A stretch of 64,000 bases of DNA, from the NCBI RefSeq assembly GCF_025685605.1, contig NZ_JAGTUT010000001.1, positions 3,038,001 through 3,102,000 on the forward strand, written 5' to 3'. Positions 28,137-36,877 of the stretch are shown in pieces. Position numbers and translations under genes: made by a program. The stretch is from Granulicella arctica (GTDB lineage Bacteria; Acidobacteriota; Terriglobia; Terriglobales; Acidobacteriaceae). The notes under the pieces are model-generated. The model made no database searches, was not told where the DNA came from, and saw only the letters and a program-made list of their open reading frames with translations. Positions within the stretch are counted from its first letter, which is position 1. Each line of letters begins with the position of its first letter.

Positions 28137-29159
28137 ATGCGAAACCTTCTTTCTTCCGCCTTCTCCATGACGGTGGCGATGCTGGCCATGGTCATCATCC
28201 CCGCGACGTTGACCCTCCAGACCGTCCATACCAGCCCCCCACCTGTGCAGATAACCCCTTCCGTCTCGCCCTACGGATATGCCATGAGTTTGCTTCTGTT
28301 TATCGTGCCTTCAGCATCTATTCTTTTCTGGTTCATTCCGCAGGAAGGCCTCAAGTTTTCGCGCCGGGCTTTTGGCTGGAGCGTCGCGCTTCTCTTTCCT
28401 CTCGGCGGAGCGCTTGACTTCTTTTTCGCGCAATACTTCTTTATCTATCCCAACGTGTCCGCCACTCTGGGTATCAAGGTCCCCGCCCTTGGACAGTCCG
28501 TTCCGCTTGAGGAATATGCCTTCTACCTACTCGGCTTTGTCACCGTCCTTCTTCTCTACATCTGGCTGGATGAGTATTGGCTTTCGGCCTACACTGTTCC
28601 CGCTCTCTCGCAACAACGCATCACCTTCGACCGCCTGCTGCGCTTTCATCCGGCGTCGTTTATTCTGGGCGGAGCATTGCTCTTGGCAGCGCTGTTCTAC
28701 GAGCGGTACATCGCCAAAGACCCCACTAAGTTTCCCGGCTACTTCGTCTTTCTCGTTCTCTGCGCGTTTATACCTTCAACGGCTCTCCTTCCGACAGCAC
28801 GTCCAGTGATCAACTGGCGTGCGCTCAGCCTCACCATGTTTATGATGCTCGTGACCAGTCTGCTTTGGGAGGTGACACTTGCCTTGCCGTATGGCTGGTG
28901 GAACTTTCGTCCGCAGCAGATGCTCGGCGTGCGCATCACTGCCTGGTCACTCCTCCCCGTTGAAGAGATCTACGTTTGGATCGCCGTCACCTACGCAAGT
29001 GTCATCGTCTACGAAATCATCAAGCGCTGGAAGACCTCCGGCCGGTCGATGCTTCATGCCTTCCTTGGTGTCGGGCCTGCGCCCTGGCCGCTTCCGTTAG
29101 GTCGCGCGGAAGCTCCAAAAGTTCCGTCCGTAATCAGATCGAGTGACCGCTTGATCTGA
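28137..29159 (+). CDS. Lycopene beta-cyclase, fused CrtYc/CrtYd type
   Basis: The 340-residue integral membrane protein carries two lycopene cyclase domains of the heterodimeric CrtYc/CrtYd class in one chain. Each has the PxEE motif of this class: SVPLEEYAF (P123-E126) and LLPVEEIYVW (P273-E276). About eight hydrophobic helices are visible. Such enzymes close the ends of lycopene to beta-ionone rings without a Rossmann domain. The start follows GAGG at good spacing. No other carotenoid gene is in the window, so its pathway partners lie elsewhere. A C-terminal tail after about residue 300 is soluble. Confidence 0.75.
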   Translation: MRNLLSSAFSMTVAMLAMVIIPATLTLQTVHTSPPPVQITPSVSPYGYAMSLLLFIVPSASILFWFIPQEGLKFSRRAFGWSVALLFPLGGALDFFFAQYFFIYPNVSATLGIKVPALGQSVPLEEYAFYLLGFVTVLLLYIWLDEYWLSAYTVPALSQQRITFDRLLRFHPASFILGGALLLAALFYERYIAKDPTKFPGYFVFLVLCAFIPSTALLPTARPVINWRALSLTMFMMLVTSLLWEVTLALPYGWWNFRPQQMLGVRITAWSLLPVEEIYVWIAVTYASVIVYEIIKRWKTSGRSMLHAFLGVGPAPWPLPLGRAEAPKVPSVIRSSDRLI

Positions 29160-29589
29160 TTACGGAGACAGACCTGTGAACAGAGCCGCACACGATGATT
29201 CTTTGATACAGAGGAGCGGTGCTGTGATTCTGGGCTTGGCCTACTTGGTGGTTGCTGTATCTCCTCTTCGCCTTGAGCGGGGATGGCTACCTGCATTCTC
29301 AGTCTTCACATCTCTCTTCCAAATCGTTGAAGACTGCCTCTAAATTTTCTTGACTCATACCTGCCTCCCCGGCATACTCGCCGCACTATGAGTCCAGTGT
29401 CCAAGCCCCCTGCCTCCCTGCGAGCACTTAGTAGACGTCTACCGTGCTTCCAGGTCTCCGAAATGCCACCTCCGTTCGCAGAGCAGCACCAGGGTCGCCC
29501 TTGACGTAGAAGCAACGTTGCAACTTTCATAATCAATCGCGTACGCACCGTGCTAACCTCCCTCAAATTTATGAAAGAGGTGTTGCTCG
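29160..29589. other. Intergenic region, no gene seen
   Basis: A minus-strand frame at 29306-29566 has no ribosome binding site or domain. A GAAAGAGGTG site at the right end belongs to the next gene. Confidence 0.45.
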
Positions 29590-30045
29590 ATGCGAAGACT
29601 CTTCTGCCTGTTCCTACTCTTAGCTATCCCGGATCTTCTGCTGGCTCAGTCCAGTAAAGACGCATGGTCCAGCGTCATGGCTCTCCAGGTAGGTCAGAAG
29701 GTCCAGGTGCTGGACATCGGCGCCAAGAAGCACAACGGTACGGTAGCCGCCGTGTCCGACGACGCCATCTCCCTCCGATTCTCATCCGGCGATCAGAGTG
29801 TTCGAAGGCAGGATGTCCGCTACGTCAAGCTCATGGAAAACAAGCACCGCCTGCGAAATACGCTCATCGGCACGGGAATCGGCGGTGGCGCTGGTGCCGC
29901 TATCCTCGCCGCCGCATGGGAGTCCAATGGCTTCGTTAAAGGCAAGGGCACCGGAGCCGCCGTTGGCCTGGCTCTCGGCGCTATCGTCGGCGCAGCCGTG
30001 GGGGTATCCTTGCCCTCGCATGGCACCATCTACGCCACGCCATAG
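29590..30045 (+). CDS. Secreted or membrane-anchored glycine-zipper protein, unknown function
   Basis: The 151-residue protein has a signal peptide (LFCLFLLLAIPDLLLAQ), a small beta-rich middle (about 30-82; KVQVLDIGAKKHNGTV, typical of a short SH3-like or Sm-like barrel) and two glycine/alanine-rich hydrophobic hairpins (IGTGIGGGAGAAILAAA and AAVGLALGAIVGAAVGV). Such glycine-zipper segments insert in membranes. Translation starts at ATG 29590 after AGAGGTG. Neighbours give no hint of a role. Confidence 0.65.
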   Translation: MRRLFCLFLLLAIPDLLLAQSSKDAWSSVMALQVGQKVQVLDIGAKKHNGTVAAVSDDAISLRFSSGDQSVRRQDVRYVKLMENKHRLRNTLIGTGIGGGAGAAILAAAWESNGFVKGKGTGAAVGLALGAIVGAAVGVSLPSHGTIYATP

Positions 30046-30072
30046 TGGTTCGTACGTCTGCACGGCTGCAGT

Positions 30073-30582
30073 TTAGTGCAACGCCGGGCGCGAACGCATC
30101 AGCGTCCGATGGCGCCGCATCAGCAGTACCAAAGCTCGTCGAAGGTACATCGCCAGCAGCGGCATCGTAATCACTGCAAAAATTCCCCAAACAACGAGTG
30201 CGTGCCATTCCCACTGCCAGATGTCACGAAACAAACGCCAGGGATGGTGGCTCAGATGTTCGATCTGCTGGCGGCTTAGCGGCAGGCGCCGTGTATGAAA
30301 GAGGTGTACGCCCACTTGAATGAACGGGATGAACAGGAGCAGGTGGAGCGGCGTCATGGCATGTGCACCAACCTGCGAGGCGATCTGATTGAGGCCGAAG
30401 ACCCACGCAAGCATGACCACCAGGAGCGTGGTGATACCCACAGATGGATTGATGCCGATGACGATCCCGAGCGCCAGACTCCACGCTAACCGGCGAGGCG
30501 ACACCCCACCCCGCAGTTGACGCAACAGAGGGCGGAGTACGCGGCAACGAAAGAACTCTCGGACTGACTCAGGCACAAGCAC
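30073..30582 (-). CDS. DUF2062 membrane protein
   Basis: The 169-residue protein shows the DUF2062 signature SPRRLAWSLALGIVIG followed by INPSVGITTLL, and three hydrophobic helices. Members often accompany envelope or lipid genes, but the function is unknown. It begins at GTG 30582 or at a second GTG two codons on; no clear Shine-Dalgarno is seen. It converges with the glycine-zipper gene. Confidence 0.75.
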   Translation of the reverse strand: MLVPESVREFFRCRVLRPLLRQLRGGVSPRRLAWSLALGIVIGINPSVGITTLLVVMLAWVFGLNQIASQVGAHAMTPLHLLLFIPFIQVGVHLFHTRRLPLSRQQIEHLSHHPWRLFRDIWQWEWHALVVWGIFAVITMPLLAMYLRRALVLLMRRHRTLMRSRPALH

Positions 30583-31114
30583 AATAAGATGGGATGCGCC
30601 GCGTCTGCCGTTCGGTTGTGACCGAAAGCTCCCGCCATATCGACATGTTAGGTCGACCCTTCATCGTTGTCGCCGCAAACGCCGTCATGGCTCTTAGTCG
30701 GACTCCGCGTCTGGTTGGTTATGGTGGAGACCATGGCGAGATTGGGAATCGTGTTGAACCTGCTCGATCTCATCGTCAAGACGCATTTGACTGTCGTTCC
30801 AGATGTCGGTCTAACGATCAGGATTTGCTTGCTGTTGCTACCGATCGGCATTTATTGTTTGCGCAGTGGTTCGACTCACGGCGCGACGCCGGTTCGTTAG
30901 CGTATCTCAGGCGAAAGCTTTTGGCGTTCGACCAGGATTTGTGAAGACCGATAGATGATTGGTTTGAAATCAACATGTTGACCAGGCTCCCGTGAAATCG
31001 TTGTTGTTGGCAACTCCGTAGCCCAGAAATCTACACAGAGTAACGAGCTCACAAGGCCGTATACTTGCGCGGACACGCGGCCTGCTTCCCATTTCATTTG
31101 AAAGGTAACTACTC
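30583..31114. other. Intergenic region, no gene seen
   Basis: Several overlapping short frames exist but none has a domain, codon bias or ribosome binding site that convinces. AAAGG at the right edge serves the DinB gene. Confidence 0.45.
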
Positions 31115-31750
31115 ATGTTTACGAGCCGACGCTCCTTTGTTCGCACCTCGTCTGCTGCTGGATTGATGCTGCCAGGCTTGGCCTATGCCGCACCGTCTAT
31201 ACCCGAGACCCTGCCAAACGTCTTCGGTCCGCGCCCCGGCTACACCCCGCAGATTGGTACCTTCATCTCGCAGCTCACCTGGATGCGACGCGCGGTGACC
31301 AGCCCTGTTCGAGGTCTGACCCAGCCCCAACTCGACTGGCTCTTCGACAAGGACGCCAACTCGATCGGCGCACTCCTCCTGCACCTCGCAGCCACCGAGA
31401 CTTATTACCAGATGAACACCTTCGACGGAATGAAGTGGGATAGCTGGCCTGCGGACATCAAACAGCGATGGGACCCCGCCATGAATCTTGGCGACAGCGG
31501 CCGCACCACCATCAAGGGCCACGACCTCGACTTCTACCTCAATCACCTCAAAGAGGTTCGCGAAAAGTCCCTTGCCGAATTCAAGAAGCGCGACGACGCC
31601 TGGTTCCTGGCAATCGATCAGACCTGGCCCTGGGGTCCAACCAATAACTTCTGCAAGTGGTTCCACGTCTGCGAACATGAATCACACCACGCCGGCCAGA
31701 TCGACCTCCTCATCAAGCGCACTCCGGGTTACAAGGCACCCACCGGTTGA
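31115..31750 (+). CDS. DinB-like protein with Tat signal
   Basis: The 211-residue protein has a twin-arginine leader (SRRSFVRTSSAAGLMLPGLA) and a four-helix DinB/YfiT-like metal-binding fold. The likely metal histidines are in LLLHLAATE and in HVCEHESHHAGQ. DinB-like proteins include thiol transferases and many uncharacterised ones; export by Tat suggests a folded, metal-loaded periplasmic protein. A good AAAGG site precedes ATG 31115. Confidence 0.8.
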   Translation: MFTSRRSFVRTSSAAGLMLPGLAYAAPSIPETLPNVFGPRPGYTPQIGTFISQLTWMRRAVTSPVRGLTQPQLDWLFDKDANSIGALLLHLAATETYYQMNTFDGMKWDSWPADIKQRWDPAMNLGDSGRTTIKGHDLDFYLNHLKEVREKSLAEFKKRDDAWFLAIDQTWPWGPTNNFCKWFHVCEHESHHAGQIDLLIKRTPGYKAPTG

Positions 31751-31773
31751 GAACGTCTTGACACAAACGCAAC

Positions 31774-31986
31774 ATGCTCGAACCGCTATCCCCTTCGCCG
31801 CAGGTCATCGAGATCGAAGCTGAGGAGCAGGCGAAGGTGGAATGGCTGCATAGTGCGACTGATGAGTCTTTTGCGGCGTTCGACCGAGGCGAAGGTGTTT
31901 CGCCATCGTCCGCTGGTGAAATCGATACTTTCGTGAACGATGCGATCGAAGAGGGAAGAGCCCCACGTCGCACGACGCGTGCCTAA
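31774..31986 (+). CDS. Possible antitoxin of a decayed type II toxin-antitoxin pair
   Basis: The 70-residue acidic protein ends in a pattern seen in ParD-like and related antitoxins (ESFAAFDRGEGVSPSSAGEI, then DTFVNDAIEEGR). Behind it, the remains of a ParE/RelE-type toxin can be read. No ribosome binding site is evident. The assignment rests mostly on this neighbour. Confidence 0.45.
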   Translation: MLEPLSPSPQVIEIEAEEQAKVEWLHSATDESFAAFDRGEGVSPSSAGEIDTFVNDAIEEGRAPRRTTRA

Positions 31987-32004
31987 GACTTCCTCGCGTC
32001 CTGA

Positions 32005-32190
32005 CCTCGCACCCCACGCCTATGTCTATCATTCGATGTTCAGCCCGAACGAGTGGCCGGGGAACGGGTGAAATCCCCACGTCACTTTGTGCTCTACCGC
32101 CACATGGACGAGAAAGTGGTGTTTGCCCGTTTGCTCCAGGACAGTTGTGACTTTACCCGTCATATACCGCCAGCGCTTCACGATGAGTAA
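32005..32190 (+). pseudogene. ParE/RelE-type toxin fragment
   Basis: The frame ending at TAA 32188 encodes RHFVLYRHMDEKVVFARLLQ followed by DSCDFTRHI, which matches the conserved C-terminal strand and the final H-x-x-D-x-x-RH helix of ParE-family toxins. The N-terminal two thirds are missing, and stops separate it from the antitoxin-like gene. It is a truncated, presumably inactive toxin. Confidence 0.5.
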
Positions 32191-32564
32191 TTACAGCTGT
32201 ACGCTCACGTAATCGGCGGACGATAGATCGTAGCAGCCAGGCATTCCAGAGAGGCTCCCGCAAAGTCATGGTTTTTCGGCAACTTCGCTCTAGAACTGTT
32301 CAAAACCAGCACCTCTTTCTCCCACCATCAATAACCGGAAGACGAACCGCCCTAACCCGAGCAGTAACTTCAACTGAATGCAATCACCGCAGCGCACACC
32401 AGAAATACAGCAAGCAGCGAAGCCACAGGAACAATAATTTCATCGCACACATCGTTCCAGGGTGTCGTCCGGCGAACCGGCGTGCTGCTGAATCCAATCG
32501 GTGGTGCCACAGGATGACGATGTTCCAAGCTGCTATAACGCATGACCTCTCCTTCCGAGATGAA
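32191..32564. other. Intergenic region with one dispersed element
   Basis: It contains the element copy at 32256-32290 and no convincing coding frame. Confidence 0.4.
32256..32290. repeat. Dispersed palindromic element, left half
   Basis: The sequence TCCCGCAAAGTCATGGTTTT followed by TCGGCAACTTC matches the left arm of the copies at 38350 and 41475. The right arm is degraded. Confidence 0.55.
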
Positions 32565-33098
32565 CTAAACGTGTAGCTGGACAAGCTTCTCTTGCGGCGC
32601 AGTCAGCCAGACCGGTAGCGCCTCCATACTGCTTGCAGCAGGAAGATCGCCGATCGCCATCGCCGTCTCGTCACATGCATTCCGGCGCGGGCACTGCAGG
32701 CAATCCTTCAACACCTTATCCCGGAGCGCCGCATGCTCAGCGATGTGGAACCGATAGTGGGCGAAGAACTCCGGGATGCGCGTAAAAAGACACACGCAAC
32801 GAATCTCTCGCGCACTTGCCTGCGCCAGCACCGCACCAACCAGCAATCCGCCGGCACCATGACCCTTGATCTCGGGCCGAACCACGATCGACCGGACCTC
32901 CGCAAGGTGCTGTCCATAGACATGAAGCGCAGCGCATCCGGCAAAGGAATGGTCATCCGCTTCCACCACGGTGAAGGTCTCTATATTGCAGCAGATCTCG
33001 TTGTAAGAGCGGGGAAGCAGAGTTCCGTCGTGGCAGAGGCTGCCGACCAACTGGTAAATCTGGGAAGCATCCTGTAACTGCGCGGGGCGCGTGAACAT
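32565..33098 (-). CDS. GNAT acetyltransferase resembling stand-alone N-acetylglutamate synthase
   Basis: The start at 33098 has AGGAG six bases upstream; the longer frame to 33122 lacks one. The 177-residue protein has the layout of ArgA-like GNAT enzymes: GTLLPRSYNEI near the start, a central VEADDHSFAGCAALH strand, the acetyl-CoA loop RPEIKGHGAGGLL and the FF-like EFFAHYRF end. A C-terminal CLQCPRRNACDE cluster is typical of this subgroup. It may make N-acetylglutamate for arginine synthesis, but no arg genes are nearby and the substrate is unproven. Confidence 0.75.
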   Translation of the reverse strand: MFTRPAQLQDASQIYQLVGSLCHDGTLLPRSYNEICCNIETFTVVEADDHSFAGCAALHVYGQHLAEVRSIVVRPEIKGHGAGGLLVGAVLAQASAREIRCVCLFTRIPEFFAHYRFHIAEHAALRDKVLKDCLQCPRRNACDETAMAIGDLPAASSMEALPVWLTAPQEKLVQLHV

Positions 33099-33252
33099 GA
33101 ACCACTCCTGCCGGCACGCCATCTGCCGGCATGATTCATTTCATGCCGCAAGCCATTAGGGAGGCATAAAGGGGCCCTGATTTCCTCAGAAATGGGTCGT
33201 GGAGCCTTCGGAAGCACTCGCGTCAGGCGAACAAACCGCGTATCTTAACCTC

Positions 33253-34260
33253 ATGCGCATGACCGTGCTCGCCTCGGGCTCCAAGGGAAATAGCACGGTC
33301 ATCGCCAGCTCCAGAACGACCGTGCTGGTGGACGCCGGCCTCTCCTGCCGCGAACTCCTGAAGCGCATGGCGATTGCCGGTGAAGATCCCGAAAAACTAG
33401 ACGCCATCCTCGTCACCCACGAACACTTCGACCACGTCGCCGGCCTCGCCGTACTCGCGCGCAAGCTCAACATCCCCGTCTTCTTTACCGAGCCGACCCA
33501 CCGTGCCTGGGTCCGCATGCTCACGCCGCGAACGACCATGTCCTATGCCAGGTGGCTCGATCACATCCAGCAGGAAAAAGAGACCCGCGCAGCCGCAGTC
33601 GCCGCCAGCGAGGCATGGGGTGGCATCGCGTTATCAGCAGCAGAGGGTTGCCGCTCCGACGACCCAAACGCCACCCTCGAGCTTCCCGTTGAAGAAGAGC
33701 CCTGCGACGCCGAAGCCCAGGAGGCCCTGCCGCCAAAAGAAAAGGCTAATCCCGCCCACCTGCCAGCCGTCGAATACTTCCAGGCCGGAACCCATTTCTC
33801 CATCGGCGACCTCGAAATCACACCCTTCACCATCCCCCACGATGCCGCCGACCCCTGCGGCTTCGTCTTCGAGGCCGCAGGCATCCGCATGGCCGTTGCC
33901 ACCGATCTCGGCTACATGCCACCCAACGTCAAGTCGGCCCTTAAGCGCATCGACGTCCTCCTCCTGGAGTCGAATCACGACCTCGAGATGCTCCGGGACG
34001 GCCCCTATCCCTGGTCCGTCAAGCAGCGCGTCCTCTCCCGTGTAGGCCATCTTTCCAACGATGCGACCGCCGAATTTCTGCAGCGCGACTACGACGGCGG
34101 CGCCGCCTACATCGTTCTAGGCCATCTTTCGGAGTCCAATAACGCACCGGAACTCGCCCGAATCTCGGCCGAGCGGGCCATAGGCGACAGAATGACCCTG
34201 CTCGGTAATCGGATTCTGCTCGCCCAGCAGGCCATCCCGCTGGAGCCGATTCACCTTTAG
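33253..34260 (+). CDS. WalJ/YycJ-like metallo-beta-lactamase fold hydrolase
   Basis: The start at ATG 33253 (MRMTVLASGSKGNST) matches the family N-terminus. The HxHxDH metal motif is THEHFDHVAG. Later ligands fall in IPHDAAD, ATDLGY and LGHLSE. The 335-residue protein is about 70 residues longer than usual; the excess sits at roughly 95-175 as a low-complexity, acid-rich insert between core strands. WalJ-like proteins are nucleases or linked to cell-wall and division control in other phyla. The role here is not established. Confidence 0.8.
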   Translation: MRMTVLASGSKGNSTVIASSRTTVLVDAGLSCRELLKRMAIAGEDPEKLDAILVTHEHFDHVAGLAVLARKLNIPVFFTEPTHRAWVRMLTPRTTMSYARWLDHIQQEKETRAAAVAASEAWGGIALSAAEGCRSDDPNATLELPVEEEPCDAEAQEALPPKEKANPAHLPAVEYFQAGTHFSIGDLEITPFTIPHDAADPCGFVFEAAGIRMAVATDLGYMPPNVKSALKRIDVLLLESNHDLEMLRDGPYPWSVKQRVLSRVGHLSNDATAEFLQRDYDGGAAYIVLGHLSESNNAPELARISAERAIGDRMTLLGNRILLAQQAIPLEPIHL

Positions 34261-34342
34261 GGCGCAATCAAGTCTGTTAACTACGGATGAATCTTCGCTG
34301 CCTGCGCTGGAATCAAACGAGATAGACTAGAGGCTGCCCACT

Positions 34343-34831
34343 ATGAATACTTCGCCTACGCCATTTCCGAGCAAACATCGCGTACCTGCATCACCCTGCA
34401 TCGACCCCGTCGTCGGTGCTATCCTCTCAGGCTGGCGCTACGACATCTCCGCCCTCTCGCCTGAGATGCGCACGGACTACGACCAGCACCTCGAAGATTG
34501 CGGCCACTGCCGCTCCAAGCAGCGCCTCCACCGCACCGTAGACGTTCTCCTCATCTCCGTCAGCACTCTCTCCATCTTTGCCTTCCTGCTCGCCGCCGTC
34601 GTCATGAACCGCGTCGAGGCCCTCGTCCACATCAGCCAGGTTCACCTCCATCTGCGGCACTCCGTCGTCTTCATCTCGATGGAAGCTGTAGCCGTCGCCG
34701 GTGTCGTCTTCTCGACCCTCCTCTGGCTGCTCGTCGCCATCACGACGCCCCTGCCAAGCTATCTCGGCACCGTCCTCCAGCGAAAGCTGCCCGCAGATCT
34801 ACGCGAACGATTCCATAAGAATGCCGCCTAG
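34343..34831 (+). CDS. Membrane protein with N-terminal HxxxCxxC zinc-finger-like motif
   Basis: The 162-residue protein has [10 protein letters not shown] (about 49-58), the H-x3-C-x2-C arrangement of anti-sigma-like zinc-binding domains, followed by two hydrophobic helices ([20 protein letters not shown] and [20 protein letters not shown]). A short cytoplasmic tail ends it. This is consistent with an anti-sigma-factor-like or sensor protein, but no sigma factor gene is adjacent. A weak AGAGG precedes the start. Confidence 0.6.
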   Translation: MNTSPTPFPSKHRVPASPCIDPVVGAILSGWRYDISALSPEMRTDYDQHLEDCGHCRSKQRLHRTVDVLLISVSTLSIFAFLLAAVVMNRVEALVHISQVHLHLRHSVVFISMEAVAVAGVVFSTLLWLLVAITTPLPSYLGTVLQRKLPADLRERFHKNAA

Positions 34832-34873
34832 ATACTGCCTCCGTCCTGCGTTAGTAGCGGTGTGTAAGAAGCA

Positions 34874-35214
34874 TCAGGCCGCGCTCCGCTTGAACGCCGC
34901 AACGTCCCGTCGCGGAGATACCGCAAACATCCGTGAATACTTCCGGCTAAACTGCGACGGACTCTCATAGCCCACCTGAAACGCCGCCGTCTCCACGTTC
35001 GCCGCATCCGAAACATCAGCCGCCGCGCCTCCAGCAACCATAGCTGCTTCTGATTTTGCAGCAGCGTCATCGACGTGATCGTCTTGAACTGCCGGTGAAA
35101 TGCCGACGGACTCATCCCCGCAACCGCCTCCGGCCTCCCAAGCAACCGCCCCATGCGCAGTGCGCAGTCCGCCAGCGGTCCGTCGAAGTCTGCCACCCAA
35201 ATAATCCTGCTCAC
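34874..35214 (-). pseudogene. Broken AraC-family regulator (deletion plus frameshift)
   Basis: One frame gives the end of an AraC-type cupin domain ([19 protein letters not shown]) joined straight to the first DNA-binding helices ([33 protein letters not shown]). The second helix-turn-helix ([20 protein letters not shown]) appears in another frame after a shift near 35020. Compared with intact members, tens of residues between GRPE and AGMSPSAF are missing. The gene is therefore dead. The C-terminus overlaps nothing essential. Confidence 0.75.
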
Positions 35215-35253
35215 TAAGACCGCAACCGCGCTGCTTTCGCTTCTCTAGTTATC

Positions 35254-35289
35254 ATTCCCGAAGGAAACCTGACCGTTTCCTTCGGGAAT
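35254..35289. terminator. Perfect 15-bp hairpin between the SDR gene and broken AraC gene
   Basis: ATTCCCGAAGGAAAC (35254-35268) pairs perfectly with GTTTCCTTCGGGAAT (35275-35289) around a six-base loop. It lies 62 bp beyond the stop of the minus-strand SDR gene and just ahead of the broken AraC gene. A terminator is the simplest reading, although there is no long T-run. Confidence 0.6.
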
Positions 35290-35351
35290 ACCGACAGCCC
35301 GCGAAGCAGCGCCTTCTACAATCTGTCTGCCAACCTGCTGCAGCTCAGAGA

Positions 35352-36218
35352 TCACAGGGCCTTCCGCATCAATCCGAATTGCTTCCCGATCAAACGGTCG
35401 ACCATGCGCCTTGGCAGCAGCATCGGCATGGTCCAGTTCTTGAACCGCTGCGGCACCACGGCATACCGTACCTTTGGCTTCTTCACCGTAAGTGCGTGAT
35501 AGATGGAGCGGCCAATTGCCTCCGGCGCAAGTCCCTTCTTGCCTTCGACTTCGAAGAACGCAAGGAAGCGTTGGATGACCGGACCATAATCCGTCACGTC
35601 GAACCGGCTAAAATCCTCTGCCGCCGCCTTGTCCCAGATGGGCGTCACCACCGCGCCCGGCCCCACCACGATTACATCGATCCCGTAGAGCATCAACTCC
35701 CGCCGAAGACTCTCCGACATGCCCTCGAGGGCGAACTTCGAAGCAACATACGCCCCGACAAAGGGCACCCCCAGTGCGCCTGAGACCGAACTGATCTGCA
35801 CAATCCGGCCGGGCCGTCCGGTCCTCGACGGATCGCTCCCAAGCAGCGGCGCGAAGGCCTGCGTCACCACGAACGGACCCACCACATTCACCTCCATCTG
35901 CCGCCTCACTTCGTTGGCCTCAAGGTGCAGCAGAGGGCCGCCAACCACGATGCCCGCGTTATTGACCAACCCCGCCAGCCTCCCTCCGCCCAGCATCTCG
36001 CCGACTCGCTCTGCCGCCCGCCGAACCGACGCCTCATCGGTCACATCTGCCAGCAACGCAACAAAGTCCACGCCGAAATCAGCCTGTAGCCGGTCTGCAT
36101 CGCGTTGCGTCCGCACCGTCCCAAACACACGGAAGCCCTTGCCCAGAAGAAACTTCGCAGTTGCCCAGCCGATGCCGGTCGACGCCCCTGTAATCACCAC
36201 ACTCTGCTTTGTCCCCAT
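35352..36218 (-). CDS. Short-chain dehydrogenase/reductase
   Basis: The start at 36218 has AGGGAG seven bases upstream. The 288-residue SDR has the NAD(P) motif TGASTGIG (10-17), NNAGIV and the catalytic S..YxxxK (SSVSGALGVPFVGAYVASK). It belongs to the classical subgroup acting on ketones, retinoid-like or lipid substrates. It is divergent from a TetR gene with two inverted repeats between them, suggesting that the regulator controls it in response to a small molecule. Confidence 0.88.
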   Translation of the reverse strand: MGTKQSVVITGASTGIGWATAKFLLGKGFRVFGTVRTQRDADRLQADFGVDFVALLADVTDEASVRRAAERVGEMLGGGRLAGLVNNAGIVVGGPLLHLEANEVRRQMEVNVVGPFVVTQAFAPLLGSDPSRTGRPGRIVQISSVSGALGVPFVGAYVASKFALEGMSESLRRELMLYGIDVIVVGPGAVVTPIWDKAAAEDFSRFDVTDYGPVIQRFLAFFEVEGKKGLAPEAIGRSIYHALTVKKPKVRYAVVPQRFKNWTMPMLLPRRMVDRLIGKQFGLMRKAL

Positions 36219-36230
36219 AACGCTCCCTCC

Positions 36231-36297
36231 AAGATGCACACTGCACATCTTCAATATGTTCACCGTACATCTTCCGGCAGCGCTGGTCAAGATGTAC
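36231..36297. promoter_or_regulatory. Inverted repeats in the SDR/TetR divergent promoter
   Basis: Two pairs of AAGATG/CATCTT arms lie between the divergent starts. One is AAGATGCA...CATCTT at 36231-36251. The other is GTACATCTT (36265-36273) with AAGATGTAC (36289-36297), a perfect nine-base inverted repeat. They are candidate binding sites for the adjacent TetR protein. Confidence 0.55.
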
Positions 36298-36307
36298 AGT
36301 GATAATC

Positions 36308-36877
36308 ATGGCTTACCCTTCCAAAACTGACCGCGAGACGATCCTCGCCGCTGCCATCGAACAGCTCGAGGAACGGGGACTTCGTGGTCTCTCCCTGCGC
36401 TCGCTCGCGGCCACGCTCGAGCTTGCACCCAACGCCCTCTATCGCTACTTCGCCGATCGCTCCGTGCTGGAATCTGCCGTTGCCAACGAGGTGTCTCGTC
36501 TCCTCCATGCCGCCATGCAGCGCGCCATCCGCAAGGGAGAGCCCGAGCAGGCCATCCGTGGCATAGGCCGCGCCTACCTCGCCTTTGCCCGCAAACACCC
36601 GAATCTTTACGAGCTGCTGCTCTTACCCTGCGGCCCCGAAGATGAAAAAGCCTCCTCCCACCAGGACCTCTGGAACTTCGTCGCCAGCCACGTAATTACC
36701 CTCACAGGGCCGGATCGCGTCAATGAGGCATCAATCGCCCTATGGGCATTTCTGCACGGGATCGTCGAACTCGAAGCCGCCAACGTGTTCGGGTCTGAAA
36801 AGCCCGACGCAAGTTTCAACTTCGGCCTCAATGCCTGGCTCACTGCGGCCGCCGCCAGTCACTCGCCCAAACCCTAA
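36308..36877 (+). CDS. TetR/AcrR family regulator
   Basis: The protein of 189 residues from ATG 36308 (a GTG three codons earlier is possible) has a TetR helix-turn-helix (LRGLSLRSLAATLELAPNAL, then YRYFADRSVLE) and a C-terminal ligand-binding domain of the WHG type (IALWAFLHGIVELE). It is divergent from the SDR gene and probably represses it and itself through the AAGATG-type inverted repeats. The ligand is unknown. Confidence 0.88.
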   Translation: MAYPSKTDRETILAAAIEQLEERGLRGLSLRSLAATLELAPNALYRYFADRSVLESAVANEVSRLLHAAMQRAIRKGEPEQAIRGIGRAYLAFARKHPNLYELLLLPCGPEDEKASSHQDLWNFVASHVITLTGPDRVNEASIALWAFLHGIVELEAANVFGSEKPDASFNFGLNAWLTAAAASHSPKP

